Below, piece after piece: positions 8,701 to 17,400 of a stretch of 64,000 bases of DNA (its first letter is position 1; each line of letters starts with the position of its first letter). Location of the stretch: assembly GCA_020636275.1 (NCBI GenBank), contig JACJYD010000001.1:1936001-2000000 (forward strand). Reading direction: 5' to 3'. A program made the position numbers and the translations under genes. Under the pieces are notes generated by a model. The model was not told the origin of the DNA and made no database searches. It saw nothing but the letters and a program-made list of their open reading frames with translations. Source of the DNA: Lewinellaceae bacterium. Lineage in GTDB: Bacteria; Bacteroidota; Bacteroidia; Chitinophagales; Saprospiraceae.

Positions 8701-9883
8701 CCACCCTGTGGAGGCTCTGACCCTGACCGTATCAGATACCGGCATTGGCATTCCAAAAGAGCAGCAAGGCCAGATCTTTGACCGCTTCTTCCAGGTGAAG
8801 GAAGACGCTGCTGGAAACGTCCCGAAAGGCCGCAGTGAAGGCTATAACCTGGAAATGGCAGGCACTGGAATAGGTCTGGCCCTCACCAAGGATCTGATCA
8901 CCCTCATGGGAGGAAGCATAAGCCTTGAAAGTACACCTGGTAAAGGTTCAACTTTTTCAGTTATGCTGCCGATTAGCCGCGAGGCAATGAAAGTGGACAT
9001 AGAAAAACTGACCGTGGAAGACCTATCCTTGGTGGCGTTCGATCGGGCGGGATTGGAAAAAGAAATGGAACCGGCGCTGCCCAAGACCTCGTCTGCAGAA
9101 AAAAGCAGCGATCTGAGCCTACTTATCATTGAAGACAACAAGGACATTCAGCAGTACCTCACTACTTTACTGGAATCGAAATACACCCTTTACCTGGCCG
9201 GCGACGGTGAGGAAGGCATTGAAATGGCCTTCGAACACATTCCTGATCTCATCGTCAGCGATGTCATGATGCCGAAGAAGGATGGCTTCGAAGTATGCGA
9301 TACGTTGAAAAACGACGATCGGACCAGCCACATCCCCATCGTCTTACTGACTGCTAAGGGAAGCGTGGAGTCCCGCATTGAAGGACTGGAACGAGGCGCC
9401 GATGCCTATCTGTCCAAGCCGTTCAATGAAAAAGAACTGTTCGTACGCCTGGAAAAACTGGCCGAATTACGCCGGTTGCTCCAACAAAGGTATCAGCATA
9501 TCCGCCCACTTGCTCCCGATGCTGTTCAAGCGGCACCTGAAACCGGCTTTGAGAAGGAAGATGCCATCATGGCAAAGCTGCAAAAGATCGTGGAAGACAA
9601 CCTGGACGATACCGATTTTGGCCCTACACAGCTTTGCAAGGCTATGGGTATGAGCCGCTCCCATCTTCACCTGAAGATCAAAGCGCTGACCAATCTTTCC
9701 ACTTCTATTTTCATCCGCACCATCCGCTTGCACAAAGCCAAAGAGTTACTCCAACAAGGCGAATTAAACGTCACTCAGGTGGCATTGGAAGTGGGCTTTA
9801 ATGATTTGAGCTACTTTTCCAGAAAGTTTACAGAAGAGTTTGGGGTGAATCCGCAGAAGGTGGTTCCCCTGTCGAAACAATAA
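5708..9883 (+). CDS. Hybrid two-component system sensor/regulator (HTCS) with AraC output
   Basis: 1391 residues from ATG 5708, where a signal peptide (RFLTILLFLSAVLSIQAQ) begins; upstream in-frame codons look untranslated. Order: periplasmic Reg_prop propeller (about 40-700, with GRLWVASNTGLW, GRLWLGTTLGGVHIY, GDWWLGTYNGI); Y_Y_Y domain (about 731-796); one membrane helix (about 798-823); HisKA with phospho-acceptor His863 in NISHEFRTPL; HATPase with DTGIGIP and GTGIGLAL; receiver with Asp1185 in SDVMMP and the LSKPF lysine; AraC-type HTH (about 1288-1388). HTCS proteins bind a periplasmic ligand, autophosphorylate and activate linked genes in one polypeptide. The downstream binding protein and permease are likely targets: boxes of the proposed regulon overlap its stop codon. 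Confidence 0.95.
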   Translation: MKPQRFLTILLFLSAVLSIQAQDINGLPKLYPAYSEDFSNYSSFPSTCFQNCFQDQDGRLWLIPCLSASAHASLHLFQFDGYDFRNVQGEIENLPADVHIIGVNQQRSTLIWYATEPIGNQLFFYDLQTHRLRKEEIHLTGHILSGVITPDNRILLTIKQARECVIAEWADGQLMELGSLKHSEDLGNGISVIQLDDQEVWVFIQNTGDYITRFNFRNNTVKKYFFSDFKPNGVPPAADALTVILPGMPQDQIGGVYFFLLDRNKKQTTFTLYKFQKEKDLIERVEGQPDGITGRSRVFRDDSGSHLFLYAGEDKQYKAILQDTSGRRYDYSAFFSDLGENNVYSILSTDFKDRLILCSDKGIFEKQGINKEGIKYLLEGVSIRAMIELPDQKVLVSQQNPGNFVLDLKSNTTATFKVPGCPFDIQGFPTAFYYDQEGKLLSYNGDVFIKYDTSTQICESFFPGAGPIKNFTPVDADQVALLSGEGRLSLFRFSTHQLTPVLNKGAPVQISGFPNGMLYDQKGRLWVASNTGLWKVNVAKQEVEVLGKEAPFLDSRFLAIRSDEKGRLWLGTTLGGVHIYDPDTKELIVVNSDNGLANNTVANILEDEDGDWWLGTYNGISIVNKQGELITNLGVKDGLIEMESNRFASHRTGDGKLLIGTVNGLYVIDPKIIKDHIRQSGHLKVYLTSLEYFDTRKGEKTKENFQLNDIKTLRLPPSNRFLNLSLALSSYFNPQKNQYAYMLEGVDDDWTFLDNQHLLSLNNLPPGKYRLLIKGRDADGQWTEEPLALSIHAREFFYKTAWFYLLIILLVGLTTVVWIWRLRTQINLATEQIRADKAIIETQADQLKEKDKAKSLFFTNISHEFRTPLTVISGMANQIVGQDKIKDLIKRNSLSLLNMVNQILDLRKLELGKLKLDLVQGNIVQYLQYVLASYEAIAELKRVKLHFLPKEQEIIMDFDQEKFMRIISNLLSNAIKFTPKDGHIYLILEKGTINQGPDHPVEALTLTVSDTGIGIPKEQQGQIFDRFFQVKEDAAGNVPKGRSEGYNLEMAGTGIGLALTKDLITLMGGSISLESTPGKGSTFSVMLPISREAMKVDIEKLTVEDLSLVAFDRAGLEKEMEPALPKTSSAEKSSDLSLLIIEDNKDIQQYLTTLLESKYTLYLAGDGEEGIEMAFEHIPDLIVSDVMMPKKDGFEVCDTLKNDDRTSHIPIVLLTAKGSVESRIEGLERGADAYLSKPFNEKELFVRLEKLAELRRLLQQRYQHIRPLAPDAVQAAPETGFEKEDAIMAKLQKIVEDNLDDTDFGPTQLCKAMGMSRSHLHLKIKALTNLSTSIFIRTIRLHKAKELLQQGELNVTQVALEVGFNDLSYFSRKFTEEFGVNPQKVVPLSKQ

Positions 9884-9938
9884 TCCAAAAAATCGAAACG
9901 ACAGTCCATTTTCCAAATGGATAATTCCGGCATCTTTG
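9874..9938 (+). promoter_or_regulatory. Promoter B: paired 14-bp boxes and -7 element upstream of LivK-like gene
   Basis: Box 1, GAAACAATAATCCA (9874-9887), overlaps the TAA stop of the HTCS gene. Box 2, GAAACGACAGTCCA (9895-9908), is offset by 21 bp. Exactly 22 nt further is CATCTTTG (9931-9938), a -7 element identical to that of promoter C. A further single box-like sequence, GAAATAACAATCCA, lies at 9943-9956, downstream of the -7 element. Predicted transcription start is near 9945, about 70 nt before the gene start at 10017. Confidence 0.65.
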
Positions 9939-10016
9939 TATCGAAATAACAATCCACAAGCAACACGGATTGTGTCGTAGCGTTGTCTGATTTTCTAATT
10001 CGAAAAAAATCAATGT

Positions 10017-11165
10017 ATGAAAAACATATCCCTTTTCTGGATCTTCTTGATTTTACTCAGCCTGGGCTGTACTAAAGATAAACAAACCGAGCCGATCGTA
10101 TTAGGCGCCATTTATAATCTGACCGGCGGCCAGGCCGCCCTCGATATTTCTTCTTCCAAAGGAGCACAACTCGCCATTCAGCAGGCCAATGAGGCAGGAG
10201 GTGTCCACGATCAAATGCTGGAACTCCTGTTGAAGGACGGGCAAACCAATACCGACACCCTGAAGGCTAAGGTTCTGGAGGTTTTGGAAGAGGCGCCCGC
10301 TACGCTGGCTTTTCTGGGTTTATCGGATTCCGACCAGGTATTGGCGGCTGCAGGAGAGGCAGCAAGTCACCAGCGGGTCTTCATGACCTCAGGGGCTACC
10401 TCGCCATTGCTTCCCGGGCAGATCCCGGATTACCTTTTCCTGGCCTGTTTCGGAGACAATGTGCAAGCGGCAGCGGCAGCCGAATATGCCTACGATACCC
10501 TGGGTGCGGCATCCGTTTCCATCCTATACGATTCTACAGATACCTATACCCGCTTGCTACAGGGCTACTTTACCACCCGCTTTGAAGAGCTGGGCGGCCA
10601 GGTCAATTCCCAAAATGCCTATTCCGCAGGTAGTATGGCTACAGCTGTTCAGGCAGCACAGGCGGCAGATCTCATCTTCTTTGCCGCCCTACCCCAGGAT
10701 GTATTGCCGGGGATCCAGCTCATCCGCCAGGCCGGGATTAACGTTCCGGTAATAGGAGGCGACAGTTATGATGAGCCTGATGTATGGCAGGGTCAAAACC
10801 AATTGGGCGAGGTCTATTTTACAACACATGCCTACCTTGGAGCGGATAACCCCAAACCCGAAGTCCAGGCATTCCGGCAAAGCTACATGAATGCTTACGG
10901 CGGAGAAGAACCAAATGCCTTTGCTGCCCTGGGCTACGATGCAGCCAGATTGCTGATCCGGGCGGTCGAACACTCAGATTCCCCCCATCCAGAATCGATA
11001 CGCCAGGCGCTGACTGAGATCCAGGGTTTTAACGGTGTGACCGGTACGATCAGTTTTGGTCCGGACAGTCGCATTCCAAGCAAATCCGTAACCATTATGG
11101 AGGTCGTGGATGGGAGCCAGAAATTTGTACTGGAACTCACTCCCGTGAAGATACCTGTACCCTGA
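10017..11165 (+). CDS. LivK-like periplasmic binding lipoprotein (Peripla_BP_6 type)
   Basis: 382 residues with a clear lipobox (LSLGC, Cys18). The mature protein is a type I periplasmic-binding fold of the Leu/Ile/Val-binding family: AIYNLTGGQA at the first strand, KGAQLAIQQANEAGG, a central FMTSGATSPLL segment, SILYDSTDTYT starting the second lobe, and GYDAARLLIRAVE near the end. Such proteins capture amino acids, amides or related solutes for ABC import or signalling. No ABC permease or ATPase genes are nearby; instead a pseudo-receiver and an NCS1-type permease follow. That suggests a ligand-sensing or presenting role next to the HTCS, which is inference. Spacing to the next gene is 26 nt, so an operon is likely. 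Confidence 0.85.
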   Translation: MKNISLFWIFLILLSLGCTKDKQTEPIVLGAIYNLTGGQAALDISSSKGAQLAIQQANEAGGVHDQMLELLLKDGQTNTDTLKAKVLEVLEEAPATLAFLGLSDSDQVLAAAGEAASHQRVFMTSGATSPLLPGQIPDYLFLACFGDNVQAAAAAEYAYDTLGAASVSILYDSTDTYTRLLQGYFTTRFEELGGQVNSQNAYSAGSMATAVQAAQAADLIFFAALPQDVLPGIQLIRQAGINVPVIGGDSYDEPDVWQGQNQLGEVYFTTHAYLGADNPKPEVQAFRQSYMNAYGGEEPNAFAALGYDAARLLIRAVEHSDSPHPESIRQALTEIQGFNGVTGTISFGPDSRIPSKSVTIMEVVDGSQKFVLELTPVKIPVP

Positions 11166-11191
11166 TCCATTGGGGGAAATCTATCGTTCCA

Positions 11192-11662
11192 ATGCCAAAG
11201 AGAGAGATCAGTTTATTGCTAATCGTCCAAGATAGCAATCTTCAGGAACGATTGGAGAATGCTTTGGAAGGAAGGTATCGACTCAAGACCGTAACCAATC
11301 TTGAAAATGGGTTGGCTATGGCTTTTTCGTCGGTACCGGATATTATCATTATCCAAAGCGATATGCCAAAGGAACGTCTAATGACTACAGGTAAGGCTAT
11401 AAGGGAAAACCAGCTTACCAGCCATATTCCCATCATTTTAATCCTAGACGATAACTTAATCAGGGATCAATCAAATTTTTATTTTGCCGATGTCATCCTG
11501 GTATTTTCCTTTTCCAAAAAAGAAATGATCACCGCTTTACGGAATGTTATAGCGAAAAAAATACAATTGATGAAGCGCTATCCGATATTCTATAATAGCG
11601 ATAATGCTTTCACGCGTGAGCAAACTTTTTTGAGCAATTATTTGGAACAATTCCTCAAATAA
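11192..11662 (+). CDS. Degenerate response-regulator receiver domain protein
   Basis: 156 residues with receiver-like topology: LLLIVQDSNLQERLENAL matches the first strand and helix, PDIIIIQSDMPKER the phosphorylation loop, IPIILILDD the fourth strand. Aligned with the HTCS receiver (PDLIVSDVMMP), the phospho-acceptor Asp position is occupied by Gln, the first acidic pair is Gln-Asp, and the Lys-Pro of strand 5 is replaced by SFSKK. It is therefore probably not phosphorylated in the usual way. No DNA-binding domain follows; the C-terminus is a basic helical tail. It sits between the binding lipoprotein and the permease, 6 nt before the latter, so it is presumably cotranscribed. Role unknown: perhaps a partner or decoy of the HTCS receiver. 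Confidence 0.7.
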   Translation: MPKREISLLLIVQDSNLQERLENALEGRYRLKTVTNLENGLAMAFSSVPDIIIIQSDMPKERLMTTGKAIRENQLTSHIPIILILDDNLIRDQSNFYFADVILVFSFSKKEMITALRNVIAKKIQLMKRYPIFYNSDNAFTREQTFLSNYLEQFLK

Positions 11663-11668
11663 TAGAAA

Positions 11669-12703
11669 ATGAAAATGGAAGACATTTCAGCTTCTCCTTT
11701 GTACAGTGAGGATTTTGCGCCCGTTACATCATCCGCACGAAACTGGACGACCTGGAACTTTACCTCGCTATGGATTGGTATGGCCGTATGTATACCTACC
11801 TATATGCTGGCAGGCAGTATGATCCGGGAAGGAATGAACTGGTGGCAAGCTACCTTAACCATCCTGCTCGGTAATCTGATCGTTTTACTACCCATGATCC
11901 TGAATGCATATGCCGGCGCCCAATACGGACTGCCTTTGCCTGTCCTGCTCCGGGCTAGCTTTGGCACACGGGGTGCGGTACTGGCCGCCCTTTTGCGAGG
12001 CCTGGTAGGCTGTGGCTGGTTTGGCATCCAAAGCTGGATCGGAGGAGAGGCTATCTGGGATCCGGTTCAATTGCTGGGACGGTTTAGCTCACCGGTGGTA
12101 GTCATTATCTCCATGGTGGGCTTAACCATCGCTACCCTGTCGACCAACATTGCGGCCAATGTGGTTGCTTCGGCAAATGATATCGCCAATATTGCGCCAA
12201 GCAAGATCAGTTTCCGCATGGGTGGATACATCACCGGGTTTATTGGGATACTGATCTTCCCCTGGAAATTGCTGGCCGATCCACAAGGCTTTATTTTCGT
12301 CTGGCTAATCGGATATTCGGCCCTGCTTGGAGCCCTGGCCGGCGTCATGATCTGCGATTACTATTTGATCCGGAAAACCCGTCTGAACGTTAATAGTCTG
12401 TTTTCTCCAAATGGAGAATACGGACGCTGGAATTGGCCGGCCTGGGTCGCGTTGATGATTAGCCAGTTGCCTGTATTGCCAGGTTTCCTGTCTCAAACAG
12501 GAGTTGTCCCTTCCGATAGGATTCCGGCGTTTTTTCAGGATCTATATACCTATGGATGGTTTATTACTTTTTTCTTTGCACTAGTTACCTATTGGATCCT
12601 AAAAACCAGGACTATAAATAGAGCGACTTCCTCTTCCGCATCTTTTAATTATGGATTCATTACACGCGCATTCCGCACTCGAAACAATAATCCAGATCTG
12701 TGA
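11669..12703 (+). CDS. NCS1-family permease lacking a central block of helices
   Basis: 344 residues, compared with 420-490 for NCS1 (cytosine/allantoin/hydantoin) transporters. TM1-3 are present (ARNWTTWNFTSLWIG, then GWFGIQSWIGGEAIW), and the sequence then jumps at about residue 130 to the part that in the hydantoin transporter Mhp1 follows TM7: WDPVQLLGRFSSP, the ATLSTNIAANVV signature, FPWKLLADP and AGVMICDYYLIRK. About 150 residues (TM4-7) are missing without loss of frame, leaving about eight helices. Those helices carry part of the substrate site, so the protein is either non-transporting, possibly a sensor, or a decayed gene. Its last codons (RNNNPDL) are encoded by the first box of promoter C. 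It is the third gene of the LivK-like operon. Confidence 0.85.
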   Translation: MKMEDISASPLYSEDFAPVTSSARNWTTWNFTSLWIGMAVCIPTYMLAGSMIREGMNWWQATLTILLGNLIVLLPMILNAYAGAQYGLPLPVLLRASFGTRGAVLAALLRGLVGCGWFGIQSWIGGEAIWDPVQLLGRFSSPVVVIISMVGLTIATLSTNIAANVVASANDIANIAPSKISFRMGGYITGFIGILIFPWKLLADPQGFIFVWLIGYSALLGALAGVMICDYYLIRKTRLNVNSLFSPNGEYGRWNWPAWVALMISQLPVLPGFLSQTGVVPSDRIPAFFQDLYTYGWFITFFFALVTYWILKTRTINRATSSSASFNYGFITRAFRTRNNNPDL

Positions 12704-12745
12704 AACAATAGTCCAAAACTGCCCCCCGATGATGCCTCATCTTTG
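12681..12745 (+). promoter_or_regulatory. Promoter C: paired 14-bp boxes and -7 element upstream of thioredoxin-like gene
   Basis: Box 1, GAAACAATAATCCA (12681-12694), lies within the last codons of the permease gene; box 2, GAAACAATAGTCCA (12702-12715), covers its TGA end. Offset 21 bp; 22 nt later CATCTTTG (12738-12745) forms the -7 element. Predicted start of transcription is near 12752, about 35 nt before ATG 12787. Confidence 0.7.
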
Positions 12746-12786
12746 TAGCAGTGATACAATTACTGCAGCTTCAAAAAAGAGTCATC

Positions 12787-14217
12787 ATGAAAATCACACC
12801 TGTAATCACACTGCTTCTGGTCTCCGTATTCTTTGTCAATTGCCAGCTCGCCAGAGCCAATCATCTGGAAAACACAGAGATCAGCCTACAAATAGAAGGG
12901 GCTTCCTCTTGCTGGATCTACCTTCAGGGAGTCCACAAAAACGTTAAATCAAAAGTTGATTCAACCTGGCTGGATGCTGAAGGAAAAGGCCTTTTCAAAT
13001 ATGATACACCCCTAGACCAAGGCTACTACGATCTGGTCCTGTCAGAGGATGTTTCTTTTTCTATTTTATTGGACCGTGATCAGACCTTCTCCCTGAAGAC
13101 CAATATGGAGCAGTTGGTCCAAAATATGGAGGTCCAAGGAAGCACGGAAAACGCCTTATTGTATAAGAATATGCAACTTGACTTCGATCTGCAGGAGCGT
13201 TTTCAGGCCGAGGTTATGGATATCCAGCAGAGAGAGCAACAGCTGGACCAAAACCTGATCAACCAACTTCGGGAAAAATATTTTGCTGAAAAAGCGACCT
13301 CCCTGAATAACACCTTTCAACTATACCCAGACGCCTTGTTTACCAAGTATGAAAAAGCCAGGCAGGAACCCCAAAAAATGTATGCCATCCTGGCTGATCA
13401 AAGCCTCGATCCGGGGGAGAAGAATGAGATGATCCTGAGTGCTTTTTGGGATCAGGTCGACTTTAGTGATGAGCGTCTGCTGCATACGCCCGTTATCTTT
13501 GACAAATTGTGGCAATACTTCAACCAGTTCGTACCGGATCAGACGGATATCAAAATTCTGGCGGCGGATGTGTTGATGGGAAAAGTGATGGATCAACCAG
13601 CCTACTATGCATTTTTTGCTACCTGGTTGGTCGACGACTATCTGCCCCCAATCACAGGGCAAATGGATCCGGATGCACTCTATGTCCACATGGTCAATAA
13701 TTACCTGACCGAGGAGTGTGCCCCATGGGCGGACTCCCTCAAGATCTATGCCTGGCAATTGCGGGCCAAGGGCCGTAGCGTTAGCCTGATCGGCGAGAAA
13801 GGGGCCAATTTTTCAGCCAAAACCCCCGAAGGAACCACCCAGACCCTTTATGATGTCAAGTCCCCGTACGTTGCGCTTTTCTTCTATCACTACGATTGCG
13901 ATCATTGTATAGAGACTGCACCGAAACTGGCTCAGCAATACCGCATGCTGAAGGAGCAGGGACTGGAAATAATCGCCGTAGCCATGGATACGCCGGAAGA
14001 GGAATGGAAGGATTTCATCCGCAACAATGCAATGAATTGTATCAACGTAACGGATGAGGACAACCAGGCTATTTACAATCACTACAACGTTTGGGCTACT
14101 CCGGAGATCCTGTTGCTCAATCCGGACCGGACTATCATCGGCAAACATTTGGCGGTAGAGGATATTTCCGTTTTTATGGAAGCTGACCGGGTGAAATTCC
14201 AATTTTTTACAAATTAG
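12787..14217 (+). CDS. Thioredoxin-like thiol-disulfide oxidoreductase lipoprotein (TlpA/ResA type)
   Basis: 476 residues from ATG 12787, the first start compatible with promoter C; a signal sequence ends in FFVNC, a plausible lipobox. Residues about 25-130 form a beta-rich N-terminal domain like those found before many Bacteroidota TlpA proteins (DUF4369-like), about 130-340 a helical DUF5106-like region, and about 345-476 a thioredoxin fold with FFYHYDCDHCIETAPKL (Cys371 and Cys374), a long AVAMDTPEEEW loop and the cis-Pro in VWATPEILLLN. Expected role: periplasmic disulfide reduction or exchange. The C-D-H-C centre is unusual for TlpA but keeps both cysteines. Its own promoter separates it from the upstream operon while sharing the proposed regulator. 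Confidence 0.85.
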   Translation: MKITPVITLLLVSVFFVNCQLARANHLENTEISLQIEGASSCWIYLQGVHKNVKSKVDSTWLDAEGKGLFKYDTPLDQGYYDLVLSEDVSFSILLDRDQTFSLKTNMEQLVQNMEVQGSTENALLYKNMQLDFDLQERFQAEVMDIQQREQQLDQNLINQLREKYFAEKATSLNNTFQLYPDALFTKYEKARQEPQKMYAILADQSLDPGEKNEMILSAFWDQVDFSDERLLHTPVIFDKLWQYFNQFVPDQTDIKILAADVLMGKVMDQPAYYAFFATWLVDDYLPPITGQMDPDALYVHMVNNYLTEECAPWADSLKIYAWQLRAKGRSVSLIGEKGANFSAKTPEGTTQTLYDVKSPYVALFFYHYDCDHCIETAPKLAQQYRMLKEQGLEIIAVAMDTPEEEWKDFIRNNAMNCINVTDEDNQAIYNHYNVWATPEILLLNPDRTIIGKHLAVEDISVFMEADRVKFQFFTN

Positions 14218-14439
14218 GCTGATTCCGATTCACCTCCCAGGCATTGACCGTTTTCTTTTCTTGTTTCCATAATTGCGGCAATATTAGATTGAGTTTTAAT
14301 GAAAGGGTCGAACAAAAAGTCACTTAGGTGACAATTTTTGTAATAAAATTTTTTTAATTTACGTTTTTGTAAAATGTTTCTTTTTGGAGTTTTTTTAATA
14401 TGAATTATGAATTAGAATATCATAGCTCAGACCCTGTTT

Positions 14440-17400
14440 ATGGACAATTCGAACCCCAATCGACCAAGGCCTGGCAATTCCAGGCAGGATCAATCCAACA
14501 TTAGCTCTCTCACGAAGGAGAACGCCACCGAGTCCAATGCTATTCAGATTCCGGAGATTTCCCTTCCAAAAGGGGGCGGTGCTTTAAAAGGCATCGACGA
14601 AAAGTTTGAAGTAAATGCAGCCAATGGGACTGCAGGGTTCAATATCCCTTTGCCGGTCACTTCCGGAAGGAATGGTTTCTCCCCTTCCTTATCATTGAGC
14701 TATAACTCCGGCGGAGGCAATAGCCCGTTTGGATTGGGCTGGTCGGTGGCTCTACCTTCCATTCAACGTAAAACGGAAAAACGACTTCCTCGATATAAAG
14801 ATGGGCAAAAAGGGAAAGAGGATATTTTCATGTTCACCGGTGTGGAAGATCTGGTCCCTTATTTAAAAGAAAATTCTCCCGGCAATTGGGAGCCTTTGGA
14901 GGGCACTTTTGGTGGCGGCCAGTATACAGTAAAGCGTTACAGGCCCAGAATTGAAGATGGTTTTGCCAAGATTGAGCGCATAAGTCATCCGACGAAAAGA
15001 ACATATTGGAAAGTAACGACCAGAGACAATGTAGCCACTATTTTTGGCAGAAATGCGAACTCCCGAATTGCTGATCCCGATAATCCCTCAAAGATCTTTC
15101 AGTGGCTTCCCGAATTCAGTTATGACGACAAAGGTAACTGGATCCAGTACGAATATAAAGCCGAAGACCTTGCCAATGTACCCGAAACCCTTTATGAAAA
15201 GAATCGTTTGAGCGGGTTGGCAATGTTTTCCAACCAATACCTGAAAAGAATCAGGTATGGTAACCATAAGCCGTATTATGTCGATCCGTCTATTTGGTAC
15301 GACCCACAACCGCCGACGGATTCCACCCATTTTTTTGAAGTTGTATTCGATTACGGAGAGCACGACCTGGATGGCCCAGTTCCTCAAGTGTCTTCTACTG
15401 ATCCCAAATGGAATTATCGGCCAGATGCCTTTTCATTTTTTCGTTCCGGTTTTGAGATCCGGACCAATCGACTTTGTAAACGCATGTTGATGTTCCACCA
15501 TTTTTCGGATGAACGGCAATTGGTCGGTTACAAAACTGATGGAACGGCTATAGAAACCCCTTTCGGGGAAAATTACCTGGTCCGTTCACTTGACTTTGAA
15601 TATGAACCTTCTTCCATAAATAACTCCGGACAAACGGAGGTCACTTATCTTAAATCAATTTCCCAATCCGGATACATTCGAAAGGCAGATGGAACTTATG
15701 CCAAAAAGTCGTTGCCACCGATGGAATTTGAGTACCAGAATCTGGACTGGAATAGGCAAGTTAGAATTGTTGATAAAGAAAATATTGCCAATGCACCGGT
15801 AGGGTTAACCAACAATTATCAGTGGGTGGACCTCCATGGAGAAGGCATCTCTGGATTACTAACAGAACAGGGAGAAGGCTGGTTCTATAAGAATAACTAT
15901 GGCGACGTGGACGACGATGGTCAGGTCAAGTTTGCCTCCGCAAAAAAAGTAGCTCCCAAACCATCGTTTAATGGACTCAGTACCGGTGTGTTGAGCCTGC
16001 AGGACCTGGAGGCCAACGGCCTAAAACAAATGGTGGTGAGCAGCCCTGATGTTAGGGGATACTTCGAGCTTGGGGAGGAAGAGAATTGGAAACCCTTCCA
16101 GGCTTTTGCTGAGGTACTCAATATCAACCTTCGAGATCCGAATATTCGATTGATAGATGTTACCGGCGATGGGCAACCGGATATCGTCATGTCGGAAGAA
16201 AATGTGTGGATCTGGAACGAAGCTCATGGAATAAAAGGACACAAACCTGCCGTCCAGACCCTAAAAACCCTTGATGAAGAACAAGGACCTGCAATCGTGT
16301 TTGCAGACCAGGAACAAACTATCTTTTTGGCTGATATGTCTGGCGATGGGTTGACGGATATAGTGAGAATCCGGAACGGAGAAATTTGCTATTGGGCTAA
16401 TTTGGGCTATGGCCGTTTCAGCGCTAAAATTAGCATGGGTAATGCGCCGATCTTTGACTATCCCGATCTTTTCAATCCTCTGTATTTGCACCTGGCGGAT
16501 GTGAGCGGAACCGGCGCTACAGATATCATTTACCTGGGGAAGCACAAATTCAAAGCCTTTATCAATCTAAGCGGCAACGCATGGAGCGATGCCCATGAGA
16601 TCGATCCGTTTTTTCCTGTTGACCCTAATGCCAGGTTATCGGTGGTCGATCTTTTGGGAACCGGGACGTCCTGCATTGTCTGGTCTTCTGATTTGCCTGC
16701 TCATGCGGAAGCTCCTTTGCGGTACATGGATCTGATGAATAGCAAAAAACCGCATGTGTTGGTGAAGTACGTCAATAATTTCGGCAAGGAAACATCGGTC
16801 CGTTATCGCAGCTCTACTTATTTCTATTTGAAGGATAAGCTGGCCGGAAAGCCCTGGGTTACAAAATTGCCATTCCCGGTTCAGGTTGTGAGCCGGTTGG
16901 AGGTGGTAGATAAAGTCACGGACGTCCGTTTTACCAGTGAGTATCGTTACTGTCATGGCTATTACGATCATCCCGAAAGGGAATTCAGAGGCTTTGGAAA
17001 GGTAGAGCAGATCGATACCGAATTCTACGAAGAATGGGCGGGCAATAATGCTACCGGTAAACTGGAAAAAAAGGAGATACTCTATCAGGCTCCTACCTTA
17101 GTTAAGACCTGGTACCATACCGGCGCCTTCCTGGGGAAAGAAAAGATCCTTGATCAATTCAAGGAAGAATATTGGTTTGAAGAATACAATCGGCTGTTTC
17201 CGGATGCCCCATTATCGGTAACGGACCCCACTTTGCCCGATTCCATTATTAAGGCGGCTGAGGTGATCCAGGATAATACTATTTTGAACAATCTCTCGAC
17301 GGACGAATGGCGGGAAGCTTTACGAGCTTGCAAAGGCATGGTGATTCGGCAAGAGGTATTCACTCTTGATGGTCCGCAAGTAAAACCGCCGAATACTGAT

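Noticed and set aside
14316..14338. Dyad GTCAC-ttag-GTGAC before the Tc genes as an operator
   Set aside because: Arms are only 5 bp and no second copy was seen; it could equally be a weak terminator of the thioredoxin-like gene.
14400..14503. 34-codon ORF overlapping the TcB-TcC start
   Set aside because: No feature in the peptide and it runs out of frame into the toxin gene; the composition is not distinctive.
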